Origin: Plectosphaerella cucumerina
Taxonomy: Eukaryota > Ascomycota > Sordariomycetes > Glomerellales > Plectosphaerellaceae
Length of the DNA stretch: 64,000 bases
Direction of reading: 5' to 3'
Assembly: GCA_020746995.1 (NCBI GenBank)
Contig: JAGPXD010000004.1
Coordinates: 1,426,001 to 1,490,000 of the forward strand
Positions 1 to 12,500 of the stretch are shown here, one piece after another. Made by a program: the position numbers and the translations under genes. Numbering within the stretch: position 1 is the stretch's first letter; each line of letters starts with the position of its first letter. The notes beneath the pieces are model-generated. The model ran no database searches and had not been told where the DNA came from. It saw only the letters and a program-made list of their open reading frames with translations.

Positions 1-1225
1 TTCGTGAGGTTCAGCATGATGGGCGGAGTTTGACGCAGCTCAGCTGGTCATCCTGGGCTTTGGGGGGTTGAAGGGACGGGGTGTGCTGCCGAGGCGAGCG
101 GGCGGGTTCTGTCGGATTGCTGGGGGAGGAGGAGCGTGAGGGATTGGTTTTCGGATGATGTCGAGCAAGGGAATCGAGAGGTAATTGTCGGGATGCGGGA
201 GTAGCGGGGTCGGTCGTCAAGTTGGTTGTGTTGTTGTCGTGGGATGCTTGGGGGGGGGATGTGGTTTCGGAAGTCAAGTCGTCGAGGGCGGCCGCAAGGT
301 TGACAGGTACGTACTGCCCCGAGTCGTGCACGGGTTGGGCTGGATGGAGCTGGGGGACCTGAGGTGGAGGTCCAAGGTGCTGCTGAGGTTGCGGCTTACG
401 GGCGGGCTAGTCCAGTCCGGGCGACACATTACGCAGCGGACAGGGCTGGACTGGGACGGATGCGGCGGGCGCTGCAGTGGCTGCTAGCACAGGGGCTGCC
501 GGCACTCACGGGCGGGCTGCCAGCGAAAGCTCCCCCGCCCTGTGCTGTCAGGGGTTAGGCATTTTACAGTCGGCAGCACGGACCACTCCTCGCATTCATC
601 GTCATCGTCCAGTGTCCACGCGAAATGCAGTATCAGTCTCCCCGGCCGTTCATGCTCTGCCCGAACCCAGAGCCTCGGGCATCCTCCAGCCTCCAGCTTC
701 CTGGTGTGCACGGTGCAATGATGCAGGACGTTCAGACCGTGCCCGATGCTTGTTCTGACTCGACCCTCCGGAAGCCTGACATGGACCCTGCGCCGTCTCT
801 ATCAGACGCACCTCACTGCTCTGGATGTAACTGGACGTGTCGTGTTCCCCAAGACATCAGATCACTCACAGCCAAGACACTCAAGGTCACATGTCAGCTC
901 GACGAAAAAGTCGAGAACAGTGTATAACAGCAGACGGAGAGCCAACACTTCATATGAAGCCTGCTCTCGCCTCTCACTGCCTCTCTCAAGGAGCACTCTG
1001 CCACAATGCCGCTCCTCTATGAAGCAGAAACCATCCAGCAGTTCCTCCTATTCAAAGCTCATGACGTGGGCCGCCCAAACGCCCACGACCGGTCGATTGC
1101 CGGCCCTGTTAAACCCCCTCCCCTCTGCCTCTCCCCACCCCCGATGCGATGCAATGCTGTGTTGTCGTCTGAATCATCGTCGTAATAGTACAACCGAGGC
1201 CGCCGGTCTATAAATGCACCCGACC
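1..1225. other. Left edge and PKA 3' flank, no supported gene
   Basis: This stretch lies downstream of the PKA stop codon. On the minus strand a frame rich in Pro, Gln, Ser and Thr stays open from about 410 down to a TGA at 11, and an ATG-less acceptor-like CAG sits near 395. It could be the last exon of a gene running off the window, but it has no ATG start and no recognisable domain, so it is not called as a gene. The rest shows nothing recognisable. Confidence 0.3.
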
Positions 1226-2482
1226 TCAGAAATCCTTAAAGTAGTCGTCGTACTTTGCCGCCATCTCCTCGGTAAAGACCTCGCGCTTGCCCTCCTCTTC
1301 TGGGTAGTGGTCGAAGCACTGCGAGTCTGTGGGCGAGCGGATGGGCGGCACGATGGGCCCGCGCACGCGGTGGTAGAGCAGGTCGTCCCAGCGGATGCCC
1401 TTGAAGAAGGGGTGGTCCTTGACCTTCTGGGCGCCGCCGCTGACGTTGCCGAGGCGTTTGGACCGGTCCACGGTGCAGAACTGACGGATGAGGTCCTTGG
1501 CGCGCTCCGAGATGTGCGGCTCCGCGGGGAAGGTGATGGGCTTCTCGACGATTCTGGAGGTGTTAGTGCTCAGGAAGTAAAGGAGAGGCAAGAGAACGTA
1601 CTGCTTGTAAATCTCGATAGGATTCTGGTGCCAAAAGGGCGGGTAGCCGGTCAGGAACTCATACAACAGAATGCCGAGGGCCCACCAGTCCACAGCAGTA
1701 GTGTGTCCCTTGTTGTGGATGACCTCGGGCGCGAGGTATTCAGGCGTGCCGCAGAGTGTATACGTCTCCGTGGCCTGGCCGTCCTCCGTGCTCAGGCGCT
1801 TCGCGAAGCCAAAGTCGACCAGCTTGATGTGGCCGTCCTTGTCCAACAGGAGATTCTCGGGCTTGAGGTCGCGGTAGGCGACGCGGCCCTGCTTCTCGTG
1901 CAGATACTCGAGGACGAGGACGATCTCCGCCGTGTAGAACTTTGCGGTGCTCTCGTCGAAGCGCTTCATCTTGCGCAGGTAGGTGAAGAGCTCGCCGCCG
2001 GGGACGTAGTCGAGGAGCATGTAGAGGGAGTCTTGGTCGGAGAAGGAGCATATCAGGTTGGTGATGAAGGGGTGGCCCGAGACGTCCTGGAGGATGCGGC
2101 GCTCGTGGCGCACATGGTCGATCTGCTTGAGGCGCACGACTTCGGTCTTGCGGAGGATCTTGAGCGCGAAGACCTCCTTCTTCTCGTCCTCGCAGGGGTT
2201 GACGGGCTTGACGAGGCAGACGCGGGCAAAGGTGCCTGTGGAGAGAGGTGTTAGCGGGTGAACACACAACTAGAGTAAGTGGACAGGCAAGAGGCGCATA
2301 CCTGTTCCCAGGGTCCTGATGATGCGAAAGTCATGGGTGGTAAGTTTCCTGGAGGCTATAGGCCCCGTGCCGGCCTGTCGAGCCTTGCCAATGGTGATAC
2401 GGCTCTTCATGCGCGACAGCAGCGTCGGCTGGTCGGCATGGCCGTTGACCGGCGTCGTCTTGGACCGGGTGACGCTCGCCAT
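1226..2482 (-). CDS. cAMP-dependent protein kinase catalytic subunit (short, C2-type)
   Basis: AGC-family Ser/Thr kinase that is released from its regulatory subunit by cAMP and phosphorylates cytosolic and nuclear targets. Exons 2302-2482, 1602-2235 and 1226-1553 give 380 residues. Visible signatures are the glycine loop GTGTFARV (about residue 60, split by intron 1), the FALK lysine, YRDLKPEN (YRD instead of HRD is normal for PKA), DFGFAK, the activation-loop TLCGTPEYLAPE, and a C-terminal YFKDF hydrophobic motif typical of PKA. The N-terminus before the kinase domain is only about 55 residues. The main PKA-C1 of Sordariomycetes usually has a much longer Gln-rich N-terminus, so the second isoform (CPK2/PkaC2 type) is more likely; that assignment is from memory. 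Both introns have CTAAC branch points. Intron 2 (1554-1601) is 48 bp, a multiple of three and free of stops. Confidence 0.95.
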
Positions 2483-4685
2483 TATTTATTTCTTTTTTTT
2501 TGCTGCCGGGCCGAGGCGCGGGCAACGAACGGCGAGGTGCTGGAGGAGGGGGAAGGGCGCGGGACGGGCGGGTGGGAGAGCCTGAGAGGAATTCGCGCAG
2601 GTTCGGGGGAGTCGGGGGGTCGTTCAGAAGGGGTAGGGGGGCTGCTGTCGCGTGCGACGTGGAGGAGTCGACGGGGGACAATGCAAGGCGTTTGAGCGGG
2701 AAGGCCTCAAAACAAACCCATAGTTCAGGAGCGTGTCGGGTGTCACATTGGTAATCAGACGGGGAGGAGGATTGTTGTGTGCTCGAGTTGGTTGTCTGGA
2801 GGCGAAGTTACGGAGGAGAGGAGAGGCAGAGACGGGAGACGCAGGTGACGCCGAAGAGGTCGGTCGGTCGGGTCGGTCAGCACCGCGGTGTGCTGTGGGT
2901 GTTGAAGGCGTGCGACAACAAGGGCACTGGACGACAGGAGAAAGACAGAGAGGCACGAACGTGGAACAAAAGTGTGCTTCCAGTTCCAGAGAAGGGGGGC
3001 ACGGGTGGGGGATATGGGACGGAGGAAACGGGAATTACGAATAAGATGGACCGAACTATCGAAGCACCTAGAGGAAGGTACAGAACAACGGCCTGCCTCT
3101 TCGAGTCTCCCAGTCCCGGGACATGTCACGGTCGGTCCATCGTGGACCGGCAGGTTCCTGGCACTTTTGTCCAGGCGCCATGCCTGCGTGCCCCCCATGG
3201 CCCAGTGCCAGTGACAAAGATGCGACACACAAGACCTGAATCAAGCCTGGTGGCCGAAGGCGGGACTCGGGGGCTTCAAGTTCAGGTTCCATTCGACATT
3301 TCCAACGGCCCGGCGCCTTGAGGTCGCAACTTCACTGGCAGGGCCCTACACCCCCCCAAATAGGGGCAAGTGCACCGAGGGGGCTCGCCCTGGCGAATCT
3401 TCCACGGCGCTTCTCTGCAGCCCGACCCACCACACGGTCGTCTGTCTTGACAGGTGCGCCGCCGTTCAGGTACATCCCAAGTACATACCCGACCGGTCCG
3501 CCCCAACGGGACGCGGCGTAATTCGTTCCTCGAGTTTTAGTTGCCCGAAGTCTTACTCGCCCGGAGTACGCGAGGGATGTACCTCTGGCAGGCAAAGAAA
3601 ATAAAAGAGAAAAGGGGGCAATTTCTAACATGACGAAACCTGTTCTCCCAAGACACCCGCGCCAGTGGTAAGCATACTTCCCCCCCTTGGTGCCGCCTGT
3701 CCGGAGCGGCTGACGTCGACCCCGAGCCCGCCGCCGACACTCAGCAGGCTGGCAAAAGACCTGGCACCTGTCCTGTCCAGCACACGCTCAAGTCAACAGG
3801 CCATCTCGGCGCCAAGCCTGGTGACTCGGCCGCATCACGGTCACTCAGCGAAGCGTCACCAGACGAATCCTCGGGACCGTGCCCTATGCCCCAAGGTTCA
3901 TGCGCATTTACCCCCATGCCAGAACACTCTCTATCTACAACCCATCTGCACGACACAAGTGCCCAGTCCTGACTTGCCGATACCCGGCCTGTCCTCGACC
4001 GGCTCGTCATGACGCAAACCCCCCGCGCCCTTCTTACCCCCTTTTTACCTGAACGCTTCCCTCCCAACTGACTGACCCCCACAGCCCGTCCGGCTTTCCC
4101 TCCGACCACCCGATGACGATGATCTTGCGTCCCGGTACGCGTGAAACGGGGGTTGTGGCGATAACACCAAGAGCCGCAGCCTGCCCGAAAAGGGCCGATG
4201 CACTAGGGAGATCGTTTCCATGCTGGGTAATGTCGAGTGCCAACCCGTGCTGGCCGGTCAACGTCGGCCAACCTCGACAATGTAGATCCTACAATGGTCC
4301 CGGGGTGCTGGGAAGGGTGTCACTAAATACTAGTACAGTAGTTCGAGCTGTGATATCCCAACATCAATCTGATGGGTGATGTTAGGCTTCTTGCTCCAAG
4401 GGCCATGCCAGTAAAAATTCGCGTTCACACTCGACGGATATTTTGAGCTTGTTCTAGAACAAAAACTTGCAATCTTAGGTACTGTATGTAGTGTCACTTA
4501 TAGCAGCAGACACAGAGATGTCTATTCAATCGATCGCTCCCCAGAAAAGGGGCTCTCTAATCCGGGGACCATCACCACCATCCCTGCAGCATCAAGCCCT
4601 GTATCACATAAACCATCAACCCCCCCCCCCAGATTCATAGGACATGCTCATAACAACACGTCTAAACCGCCACGCTCCACCATGC
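2483..4685. other. Intergenic, PKA upstream region
   Basis: Contains the putative promoter and 5' leader of the PKA gene and the 3' flank of the 5-phosphatase gene. Between 4320 and 4640 the sequence becomes AT-richer, as expected of a 3' flank. Open frames here overlap on both strands, lack splice signals and match no family. No gene is supported. Confidence 0.5.
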
Positions 4686-6404
4686 TCACAACAACCCCCT
4701 CACAAACCACCATCCCGAAACCCCAACCGCCAACACCGTCGCAATAACCAAAGCCCCCTGCTTCGTACTCCACAAGAACATGCTCCATCCCGCAAAAACC
4801 TCCCTCCTCCTCGCCGCCGCCCGTCTCTCCCACGCCTCCGGATCAATAGCCACCGGCAACTTGACCCTCGGATCCTCCACCTCCCCATCATCCCCATCCC
4901 CTTCCGTCGTCACTTCCTCATCCAGCGCCATCTCCTCCGGCGAAAGAAGCGGCACCCTCGCCCTGAAAAACACAGCCCTATGATCCGACGTCCTCACCAC
5001 CGGCATCGCATCGTAAGCCGTCACGCTAATCTGCTGCTTCTCCTTCGCAGCCCTTCGCTTCACCCACCGCGGGACATCGAGGAAGAGAACCCGGTCCGTC
5101 CATGACGGCCAGCGGTGCGAGGCGAATTCCCACGGCACATCGGCGCCGTCTGCCTCTTTCGTCGTCGCGGGGAGGACGTCGTATTTATATGTCGGGGGGA
5201 AGTTGACGTCCGCCTCGGCCATGCCGTGGAAGGTACGGCCTGCCTTGCGCTCTCGCGTGAGCTGGTCGAGCGGGAAGAAGCGGGAGTAAAAGTGCTCTGA
5301 TGACGGGTCCAGGCTCGGGAAATCGGCCTGGGGGGGCGGCGAGCGTGACGAGATGCGGTAGTTCAGGTCGCCTGCCACGAACAGGTGTGACGTGGGCCTG
5401 AAGACTGAGATATCGTGCAGCTGGGACTGGAGGTGCAGATCTCGGGCGTGATGCTCATCATGCAGGAGCCTGTCCTGCTCCGTATCGCTGTCGCTGTCAC
5501 TGTCTTCGGCCTCGGCCTGACCTCGTGAGGCTCTGGTACCCTTGATCCCCGGGCCCGCTTCGCCCTGAGTCTCTCGTAGCGCAGCAGCCTTGGGGTCCAA
5601 GACGACCTCTGGGTTCTCAAACGTCAAGCCCCTCATGATAGCCGCCCAGTTGGCGTTCCTCTTGGGCAAGTTCCACTCCATAGCCGCAAGGTGCGTCGCC
5701 ACAAACGTCAGCTCCGTCGCGTCGGCGCCGTCTCCGCCGTCATACGCGAACCGCAGCGCCACGGCGCCCTTATTTCCCATCTCCGCCGCGCCAAAGCCGA
5801 CTTCGGCCTCTTGTACGCTTTGCAGCGCCGCGGGATCGCGCGCGAAGAGCATGATGGCCGTCATGCCGACATTGCGCGTGCGCACGAGGGTGTACGGCCG
5901 CACAGGGCTAGCCGTCGGTTCCACGGTAATAGTGTCATCGTCGGCTGTCGAGGGCGAACTGAACCGGCTGGCGGCTAGATTCAGCGCTTCTTCGTAGCGG
6001 GCGAGGTACGGGCTGAGGAAGTAGCCGCCGATGAAGCTGTAGCTCAGTGGCGCGACCTCTTGCAGGGAGCTGCGTTATCCCATCGTCAGCATAGAGCTCG
6101 AAGCAAGAGAAGCACACACGTGGTGGTGCTGAGCGGCGGCGACGGCGTTGGTGGTCGGCATCAATGACGGAGGTCACGAGCCCACTCACCGCCGGAGCTC
6201 TGGCGGGGACGAGGGGGAGGGCACTCACAATACAACCACGTCGGGCAGTGTCGTGGCATTCTGCTTGAACGCCGCGTGAATGTGCGACGAGAAAATGGAC
6301 GCGTTGATGAAGTTCTTGGCGCAATTGAACGTCAGAATAAACAGGTCCAGCGTCGAGGGCGCCATATTCGCCGAGGGGTTGTCGTGAGGTGCCGCCGCCG
6401 CCAT
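4686..6404 (-). CDS. Tail-anchored inositol-polyphosphate 5-phosphatase (Inp54-like)
   Basis: Endonuclease/exonuclease/phosphatase-fold enzyme expected to remove the 5-phosphate of PI(4,5)P2. Exons 6229-6404 and 4686-6069 give 519 residues; the 159-bp intron (6070-6228) has a GTGAGT donor and a CTGAC branch point. Motifs in order: FNCAKN (about 27), SLQEVAP with the metal-binding Glu (about 60), EMGNKGAVALR and THLAA (about 120-145), GDLNYRIS (about 293), WTDRVLF (about 382) and TSDHRAVF (about 418). A single hydrophobic helix at about 495-517 ends the protein, followed only by two leucines, so the enzyme is probably tail-anchored as yeast Inp54 is in the ER. An acidic Ser/Asp-rich insert lies near residue 240. 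The start at 6404 is chosen because it is the first in-frame ATG; a second ATG lies 39 bp downstream. Confidence 0.9.
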
Positions 6405-8105
6405 AGTCGATGGTCGTGCGATCGATGACGATCTTGTTTGGGAGACGTTCCCTGGGGGTTTCCCAAAAGGTCCGAGGTTTAAGCGCCACTACTGCTCAGG
6501 CTGCGCCCGGTATCAGATGTGGGTTGCGGCGGTACCTCGAGAGAGGTAAGAAAGTAGGCCGGTGTGGTGGCATCATCAGGCCGCAGACACCGGCACCCTT
6601 TGTATTAGTAGGGTTGATGCCCGACTCGAGTGCTCGCAGGTTGCTGCTGCGGTCGGGTCAGGTCACCGCCGGATCATGCGCGCCGCGCAGCTCGAGTCGT
6701 CTTCGACTCGGAGGGAGAAGGACTCATCCCCCGGGCGGAAAGCGCCTTGTGATGTCCGCGCGGGAGCTGGACCACGACTAGCCCCCAGCCACGATGGACC
6801 GACCCTGCAGCTGACCAATTCTGGCCCTGAAATACCCACAGCACCCTGCTCACTCCCCGGTCAGCACATGCCTAGACATCTACAGTGCCTCCTTTGCCGT
6901 GGGTCGTGGTCCTGGTCTTGCGCAGAGTGAGGCCTCTTCCTTTCTTTTCTGGTCTTGCCGAGCTGAACTTCACTCTTGGGCATGATTCCCCTCACTTCAT
7001 CAAGCGGCAGCACGGTATAGAATGCAAGGATCACCAGCGCCAGAGTGGGGGACCGTGTTGATTTTGTAAAGCTACCTATTGATTGTTGCCTGCGCCTCTC
7101 TCTTCGCAGTCGTTGCTCGGATGATGTGGCCGCCCTTGCTCATGTACTGCCATCCAACCCGTCTGCGTAGGTACAAGTCCTACGTGCCGAGCCAAAGCAC
7201 AGAATAACAGCGGGCGGGCCGAGACCGCGAGCGTAGTAATACACCCTCGTCTCAGCCAAATATTGTCATCTGATCCTCGCAAATCGACCCAGCCTCCCAC
7301 CGACATCATCTCGGCACCCACAGCCCCATGGACTTCCTGAAGGACTGAGCGACTCCGAAGCTGAGAAGCTACAGTCCCTGGCAAGATCAAGCCCCGCGTT
7401 GCTGATGCCGTGAACGAAAATGCAGTGTAGGCTGGCCCCTCCCCTCGTCCCCTGATGCGCTAACCTCCCCAGAAGCGCTCCCCGAAGCGCAAGCGCCATG
7501 GTGGCCAATCGTAGGAAACCGAGAATCATGAACCGTGCCATTAGAGAAAAAGAAAAGAAAGAGCAAGGAGAGTTGGGAGGTTCGCGCAGCTGCGCAACAA
7601 TGTCGGCGTTACCTGTCGGGGGTTGGGTAGTTGGCAAGGACCCCAGACGAACGCTCTCAACCGAACAACCCTGATGGAGGAAAACAGCGTTTGGGTGCTG
7701 CTCCCCAGAAACCAGTGTCGAGACCGCCACGATGACCCGGTAATCGAGCCATCGGGCGTGCCGTTCAAAACCGATCGACGTACGGGTGGATGATATTCAC
7801 TCCTGCGGCTGATGCCACAGAAGAAACAGCAACCGCCCTGCCGAGGGGTTCCGAGCCAGTGCGGGAGTTGATGAGAAAGCGGGCCGAAAAGACAATGTTG
7901 ACAAGGTTGCGGAAAGGAAAAGGTTGGTGACCAGTGCTTGCGGCGATGCGACGGCGTCCGAAAGGCATCCGAATGGCCTTCGATCCGCTGGCGCCCAAGG
8001 TCGCCAGCAAAACAGCCTGGCTCGCGTTGCCAGAGAATGGGGTGTTTTCCGGATTGTCTGCTGGTCACACTCTGATGAGGAAAGACAGCAAGGCAAGCGC
8101 GTCAA
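6405..8105. other. Intergenic, 5-phosphatase promoter and casein kinase 3' flank
   Basis: About 1.7 kb without a supported gene. The right part (7700-8105) lies within reach of the casein kinase 3' UTR. Long frames on the minus strand at 7266-8068 overlap each other in different phases and show no protein-like composition. Confidence 0.5.
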
Positions 8106-8160
8106 TCATGTTCGATAAGAACTGAAACCAGTCATGTTGCCTTGTGATGCCGAGGGCAGC
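8106..8160 (-). other. Possible alternative last exon of casein kinase I
   Basis: The stop codon at 8217-8219 is embedded in a good donor (GTGAGT starting at 8220). Sixty bases further, a CTGAC branch and a CCAG acceptor end at 8161. Splicing this intron keeps the frame and replaces the stop with 17 further residues ending in SSYRT at a TGA at 8106-8108. It may equally be a 3' UTR intron of the version that ends at 8285. Only the splice signals and the frame support it. Confidence 0.4.
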
Positions 8161-8216
8161 CTGGAGACTTGGGGTCAGTGCCAAATCGGGCGAGTGGTTT
8201 AGGACAGGACCAAGAC

Positions 8217-9592
8217 TCACATCATGTCGCTTCCGCCGACAATCCAGCTGGTATCTGTGAATCCGATACCAGGTCCATATTCAATCACTTGGGAGCACGA
8301 GCTGGGGGGGTGGTCAGAATGACGTTTGCGGATCAGGCGGGTCGGGCCGACTCACTGGTGTTGCCGGCGGTGGCACGAGTGGCGCGAGCCTTGTCGTCCT
8401 CCTCCTGGTTGCCAGCGGCCTGGGCGATGGCCTGGGCGTTCTTCTGGTACTTGTAGACGGTCCAGTCGAAGACGTAGTCGTACTGGAAGCCCTCGCGGAC
8501 GAAGAGATCACGGAAGATCTTGCGGAGGTAGCTGTAGTCGGGCTTGTCGTCGAAGCGGAGCGAGCGGGTGTAGTTGAGGTAGATGGCAAACTCGTTGGGG
8601 AAGCCACGGCAGAGGACCTCGGTAGGGGTGGTCATCTTCTTCTCCATGATGCGGTCGTACTTCTGCTTCTTGGTGGCAGCCTTGAGTCCCTGCCAGGGAA
8701 GGGAGCCGCGGCAGAAGTAGAGCATGACGTAGCCGAGAGACTCCATGTCGTCGCGGCGGGATTGCTCTGTGTTGTTGTCAGTAAGCAGCAAACAGCTGAG
8801 GGGGGACAAAGAATTGGTCACTCACCGACACCGAGATGGGTGTTGATCGATGCGTAACGGGCAGTGCCGGTCAGGTTCTTGTTCTCCCTGTAGGGGATGT
8901 GGAAGTGCGTCTTGGGGTCGCGGTACTTCTTGGCGAGACCGAAGTCGATGACGTTGACCTGGTTGCCGCGCTTGCCGATGCCCATGAGGAAGTTGTCGGG
9001 CTTGATGTCACGGTGGATGAAGGACTTGGCGTGGATGTACTCGATGCGGGAGATGAGCTGGTCGGCGAGCAGGAGCACGGTCTTGAGGGAGAACTTCCTG
9101 TTGCAGAAGTTGAAGAGGTCCTCCAGGCTGGGGCCGAGGAGGTCGAGGACCATGGCGTTGTAGTCGCACTCGGTGCCGAACCAGCGGACGAAGGGGATAC
9201 CGACGCCACCGGCGAGAGACTTGTAGACACGAGCCTCATACTCGAGCTGGGGGTGCTTGGCCTTGACGCTCTCAAGCTTGATGGCAATTTCCTCGCCGGA
9301 GATGATGTTGGTGCCGAGGTAGATGTCGCCGAAGGAGCCGGAACCGATCTTGCGGCCGATACGGTACTTGTTACCGACGCGGAGATCCTGTACCTGAGGT
9401 GTCAGTGCATGAGAGAGACGCTAGGGAGTAGGATGTCGGGATGCAACGACCAGCACGCTGAGGGGAGAGGACGAGGAGGCGGTCAGGCTGTGGGGCGTCG
9501 CCGCTCCGACCAGCCAGCCACCCGTCTCCTTTCCCATCAAGCTTGTGTCCTGGCCGAACACATCCGGGTGATGGACGTACCATGGTCGTCAT
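8217..9592 (-). CDS. cki1: Casein kinase I (Hrr25/CK1-delta type)
   Basis: Constitutive Ser/Thr kinase acting in DNA repair, vesicle traffic, autophagy and, in Neurospora, on the clock protein FRQ. Exon 1 is only 12 nt (9581-9592, coding MTTM). Exons 2 and 3 are 8826-9387 and 8356-8766. The acceptor before DLRVGNKYRIG is taken as 9388-9390 because the nearer AG is only 7 nt from the CTGAC branch. Motifs: GSGSFGDIYLG, AIKLES, HRDIKPDN, DFGLAKKYRD, SINTHLGVEQSRRDD and LPWQGLKA. The kinase core is complete, while the tail after about residue 300 is short (roughly 35-45 residues). The last exon is uncertain. A donor at 8355 can join acceptors at 8301, 8287 or 8254; the last two reach the ending IVGGSDMM at 8217, which resembles the GGSD-type ending I remember for Aspergillus CkiA. 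The 8301 acceptor gives a stop at 8285 instead. Confidence 0.95.
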
Positions 9593-12500
9593 GTTGGGCA
9601 ATTAGGGTGCTGCCGCCGACTGTGGGACGGAAGCTGTGTGTGGGTGGTTCGGTGGTTGAGGGAGAAAGAATTGGCAGGACAACCTAGCGACGCTGGAGGG
9701 ACGACGAGTTAGCTTGGGCACGAGAATGGGTCGGTCTGAAACCGGTGAGGCAAAGAAGAAGGCAGTCGCCCGAAAATGAGTGAAGTGGCGGTGGTGCGTT
9801 TGGGCGTTGCTTGTGTGGGTTGATTGCTGCGTCTGCCAAGACAGGTTGCATCACGCACAGCCGATGCTGGGCTGGCTGCTGCTGACGAAGGGCAAATCCA
9901 CACCGCGTCCGCAGGATTTGTGCGGGATAATTGATCCGACGACGCCAGGCCGGGGTAGCTGAAGGCAGCGAGAACGTACCTGGTGCCGGGCTATGGTGGG
10001 CGGATGTCGGTGGGAGTGAAGGGGATCGACTTGTGAAATGCTCGCTCGCGAAAACCGAGGTCGGTGGGAAGAAGCCGACCGGTGAAGGAAGGCGTGAAGA
10101 ATGGCTGGTTGGGTTGGCAGGCGATTAGATCCCGGTCGGACGACGAAGTGGAGAGAGGCGGCAGCGGCGGCGGTGAATGATGGAGGAGAGGTTTTGCGGA
10201 CGACTCTACGATCCGAGGTGGAAATAGGAAAGGGAAGAGGTTTGCGAGGACGGGAGGAAGAGAATGGGTTGGTAGCTTACCTGGGAGGCCTTGATCGTGG
10301 GGTTGTGGTGTGGTCAGGTCGGAGAGGGTGGTGCAGGGAGGGAAAGAGGGAATGGTTGAATGAGGGAGTGAGATTGAGTGCAGTGGGTTTTACAAAGGGG
10401 GGGGCGAGGAAGCCGGGGGGGCGGCAACCTAAGAATCGGGCAGGCCTTCCTTCCTCACCTCACCTCCTTCTTTTCCCACCTTCCACCTCTCACAGGCTGC
10501 TTGCTGGCCCGGACTTGAGGCTGACAGAGCACCCACGGGCGCTGGCCAGACACCTCCAGCGCCTGCCCACCGCCCAAGAAACGACCCGAAGGGAGCCACT
10601 GGTAGCCAGCCCCCCCCCCGGGCCCCGCCTGGGATTGATCGATGTGCCCCCCCGGCCCGCCCGGCCAGGCCTCCCCTGGGCGGCAACCCTTTGGAGCGCC
10701 CTTCCAGACAAGGGCAGCCGCTGCTGCTCGGGCCCCAGTCGCCTTGGCGCCTTGGCCGCGGCAGCCCAAAGTGGAGAGCCATCCATCGACCGCCATCGGA
10801 CAAGACAAGACACACGACAGGACAGGACAGGACACGACACGACACGACTGCATCCAGGTTGCTACATTTGGCCCAGTTGCCTCGGACATCGTGTCCCAGC
10901 ATTCCTTCCAGACGGATCCGAGCGGTCAAAAAGGGCGCGGGCGGCCACCATGACGACGGCACAATAGGGCGCGCGAGTCGAGTTCAGGCTCCCCCCGTCT
11001 CCGGCGTGTCCTTGGATGCATTGTCATGGCACCGAAAGGCGTACAAGACGCCAAGGGGGCAATGCCCATCTCAATCTGGATTGGAATGCTCCAAGAGCCC
11101 GCCGGGGCCAACGCTACCAAACAGCAGCCAAGCAACCAGCATACGAGTATGCACGATAAACTATCTTGCCTGCTTGCCCTCGAACCTCGTCGCCGACGAG
11201 TACCTCGGTCGATACCCCGAACAATGAGTTCAACATGACGCTATGCTCGGCGACCAGGCGACCAGGGTGGCACCAAGGGGGCAAGATGGTCTGTCGATTC
11301 GGGGGGCGTAAAGGGCGTGTAAAACCGGGGAAAGAGGACCCTGAAAAACTCAGAAACCACCGAGTCAAGCAACAACCACCTTCTCGAATGCTACCGTACG
11401 GACTGACAAGGCCCGTCGAAACCTTGCAATCCCTCGGATCTCGGCGCCGAAAAAGGTTGTTCGACTTCACGACGGTGTACATGATGATATGTAGCCCGGG
11501 CAGTATAGGAGGTGCGGGCGCGGGAAAGGCGTGAGACGCTGGTCTCACCGAAATTCCGATCCGTTCGCTGCATCCGGCATTCACTCCCTCTCGTCACCGG
11601 GCCAGGCCGTCGGGTTGGGTTGCAAATGACAAGAGTTCACTTCCCGACAGGCAGGTTCCTTGACTGACCGACCGGCTGTCCACCTCCCTCGGCCCCTCTG
11701 CGAACCAGGTTCGCAAAACCCGCCAGGGAACAGCTCTCGTCTCAACATGCATCCCTGGCTAGAAGTACAGGTACGGTCCAACGGCCGAGGAAAGGGAGCC
11801 TCTGAATAGCGACCACACACACCGCCTGGGCCTTGTTTCTCATCTTCGGCCGCGTCCCGTCCCCCTTTATGCCTCCTCCCTCCCTCCCTCCCACGATTCT
11901 CCGCTCCGGGTGGCACACTGGAGATCAGACGCATCGAGCTTGGCCTCGGGGAGCGACCTAACAAAGCACTCACTAACAAGTAACAAGGCATGAAGCGCTT
12001 GTCCTCCCCTACCCCCATTGACGGCCCGGCAGCGGCAGAGCTAGGCGGCTTAATGCTTGCCGCCTACAAACTGCCCTGCAATCTTCCATGCATCATGCCT
12101 TGAGAGACCTCGAACGGCACCCCGGATGTGTTGAAGCAACGACCTGTCCCGGTGCCTCCTGGGTGTTCCGACGAAATCAAATGCCTGCAACCGTCTCGGC
12201 ACGCCCGCCCCCTTCAAAAAGTTCGGGCGGCCCATCTACCGTCGTCGACCTGGGCCCGGGTTGAAAGAAATCCCCCCAAAAACGACGATCTCGCGCTGGC
12301 CGAGACGGCGGCATCTCCGCCCACGCTTGAGAGCTGCCACTGACGACATGCCGAAAACCGCGGCGACGCCGGCTTATTGTCATTTTGCCATCTGCCCATC
12401 CTCACCTTCCATCGGCGTTTAACACGACTCGCACGCGTCTGAAACCCCCGACCAACGGGGCGGCCACACGGCAAATCGAGGTACGACGCGACGGTATCAG

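Noticed and set aside
1..410. Possible terminal exon of a Pro/Gln-rich gene at the left edge, minus strand
   Set aside because: Open frame only, no ATG, no domain and no secure splice site; cannot be judged without the neighbouring sequence.
1214..2254. 346-codon frame antisense to the PKA gene
   Set aside because: Shadow of the kinase exons; Val/Leu/Glu/Asp-rich composition typical of antisense GC3-biased coding DNA.
10101..10967. 288-codon plus-strand frame upstream of casein kinase I
   Set aside because: Includes the simple GACAG repeat and has no domain; probably leader or promoter DNA.
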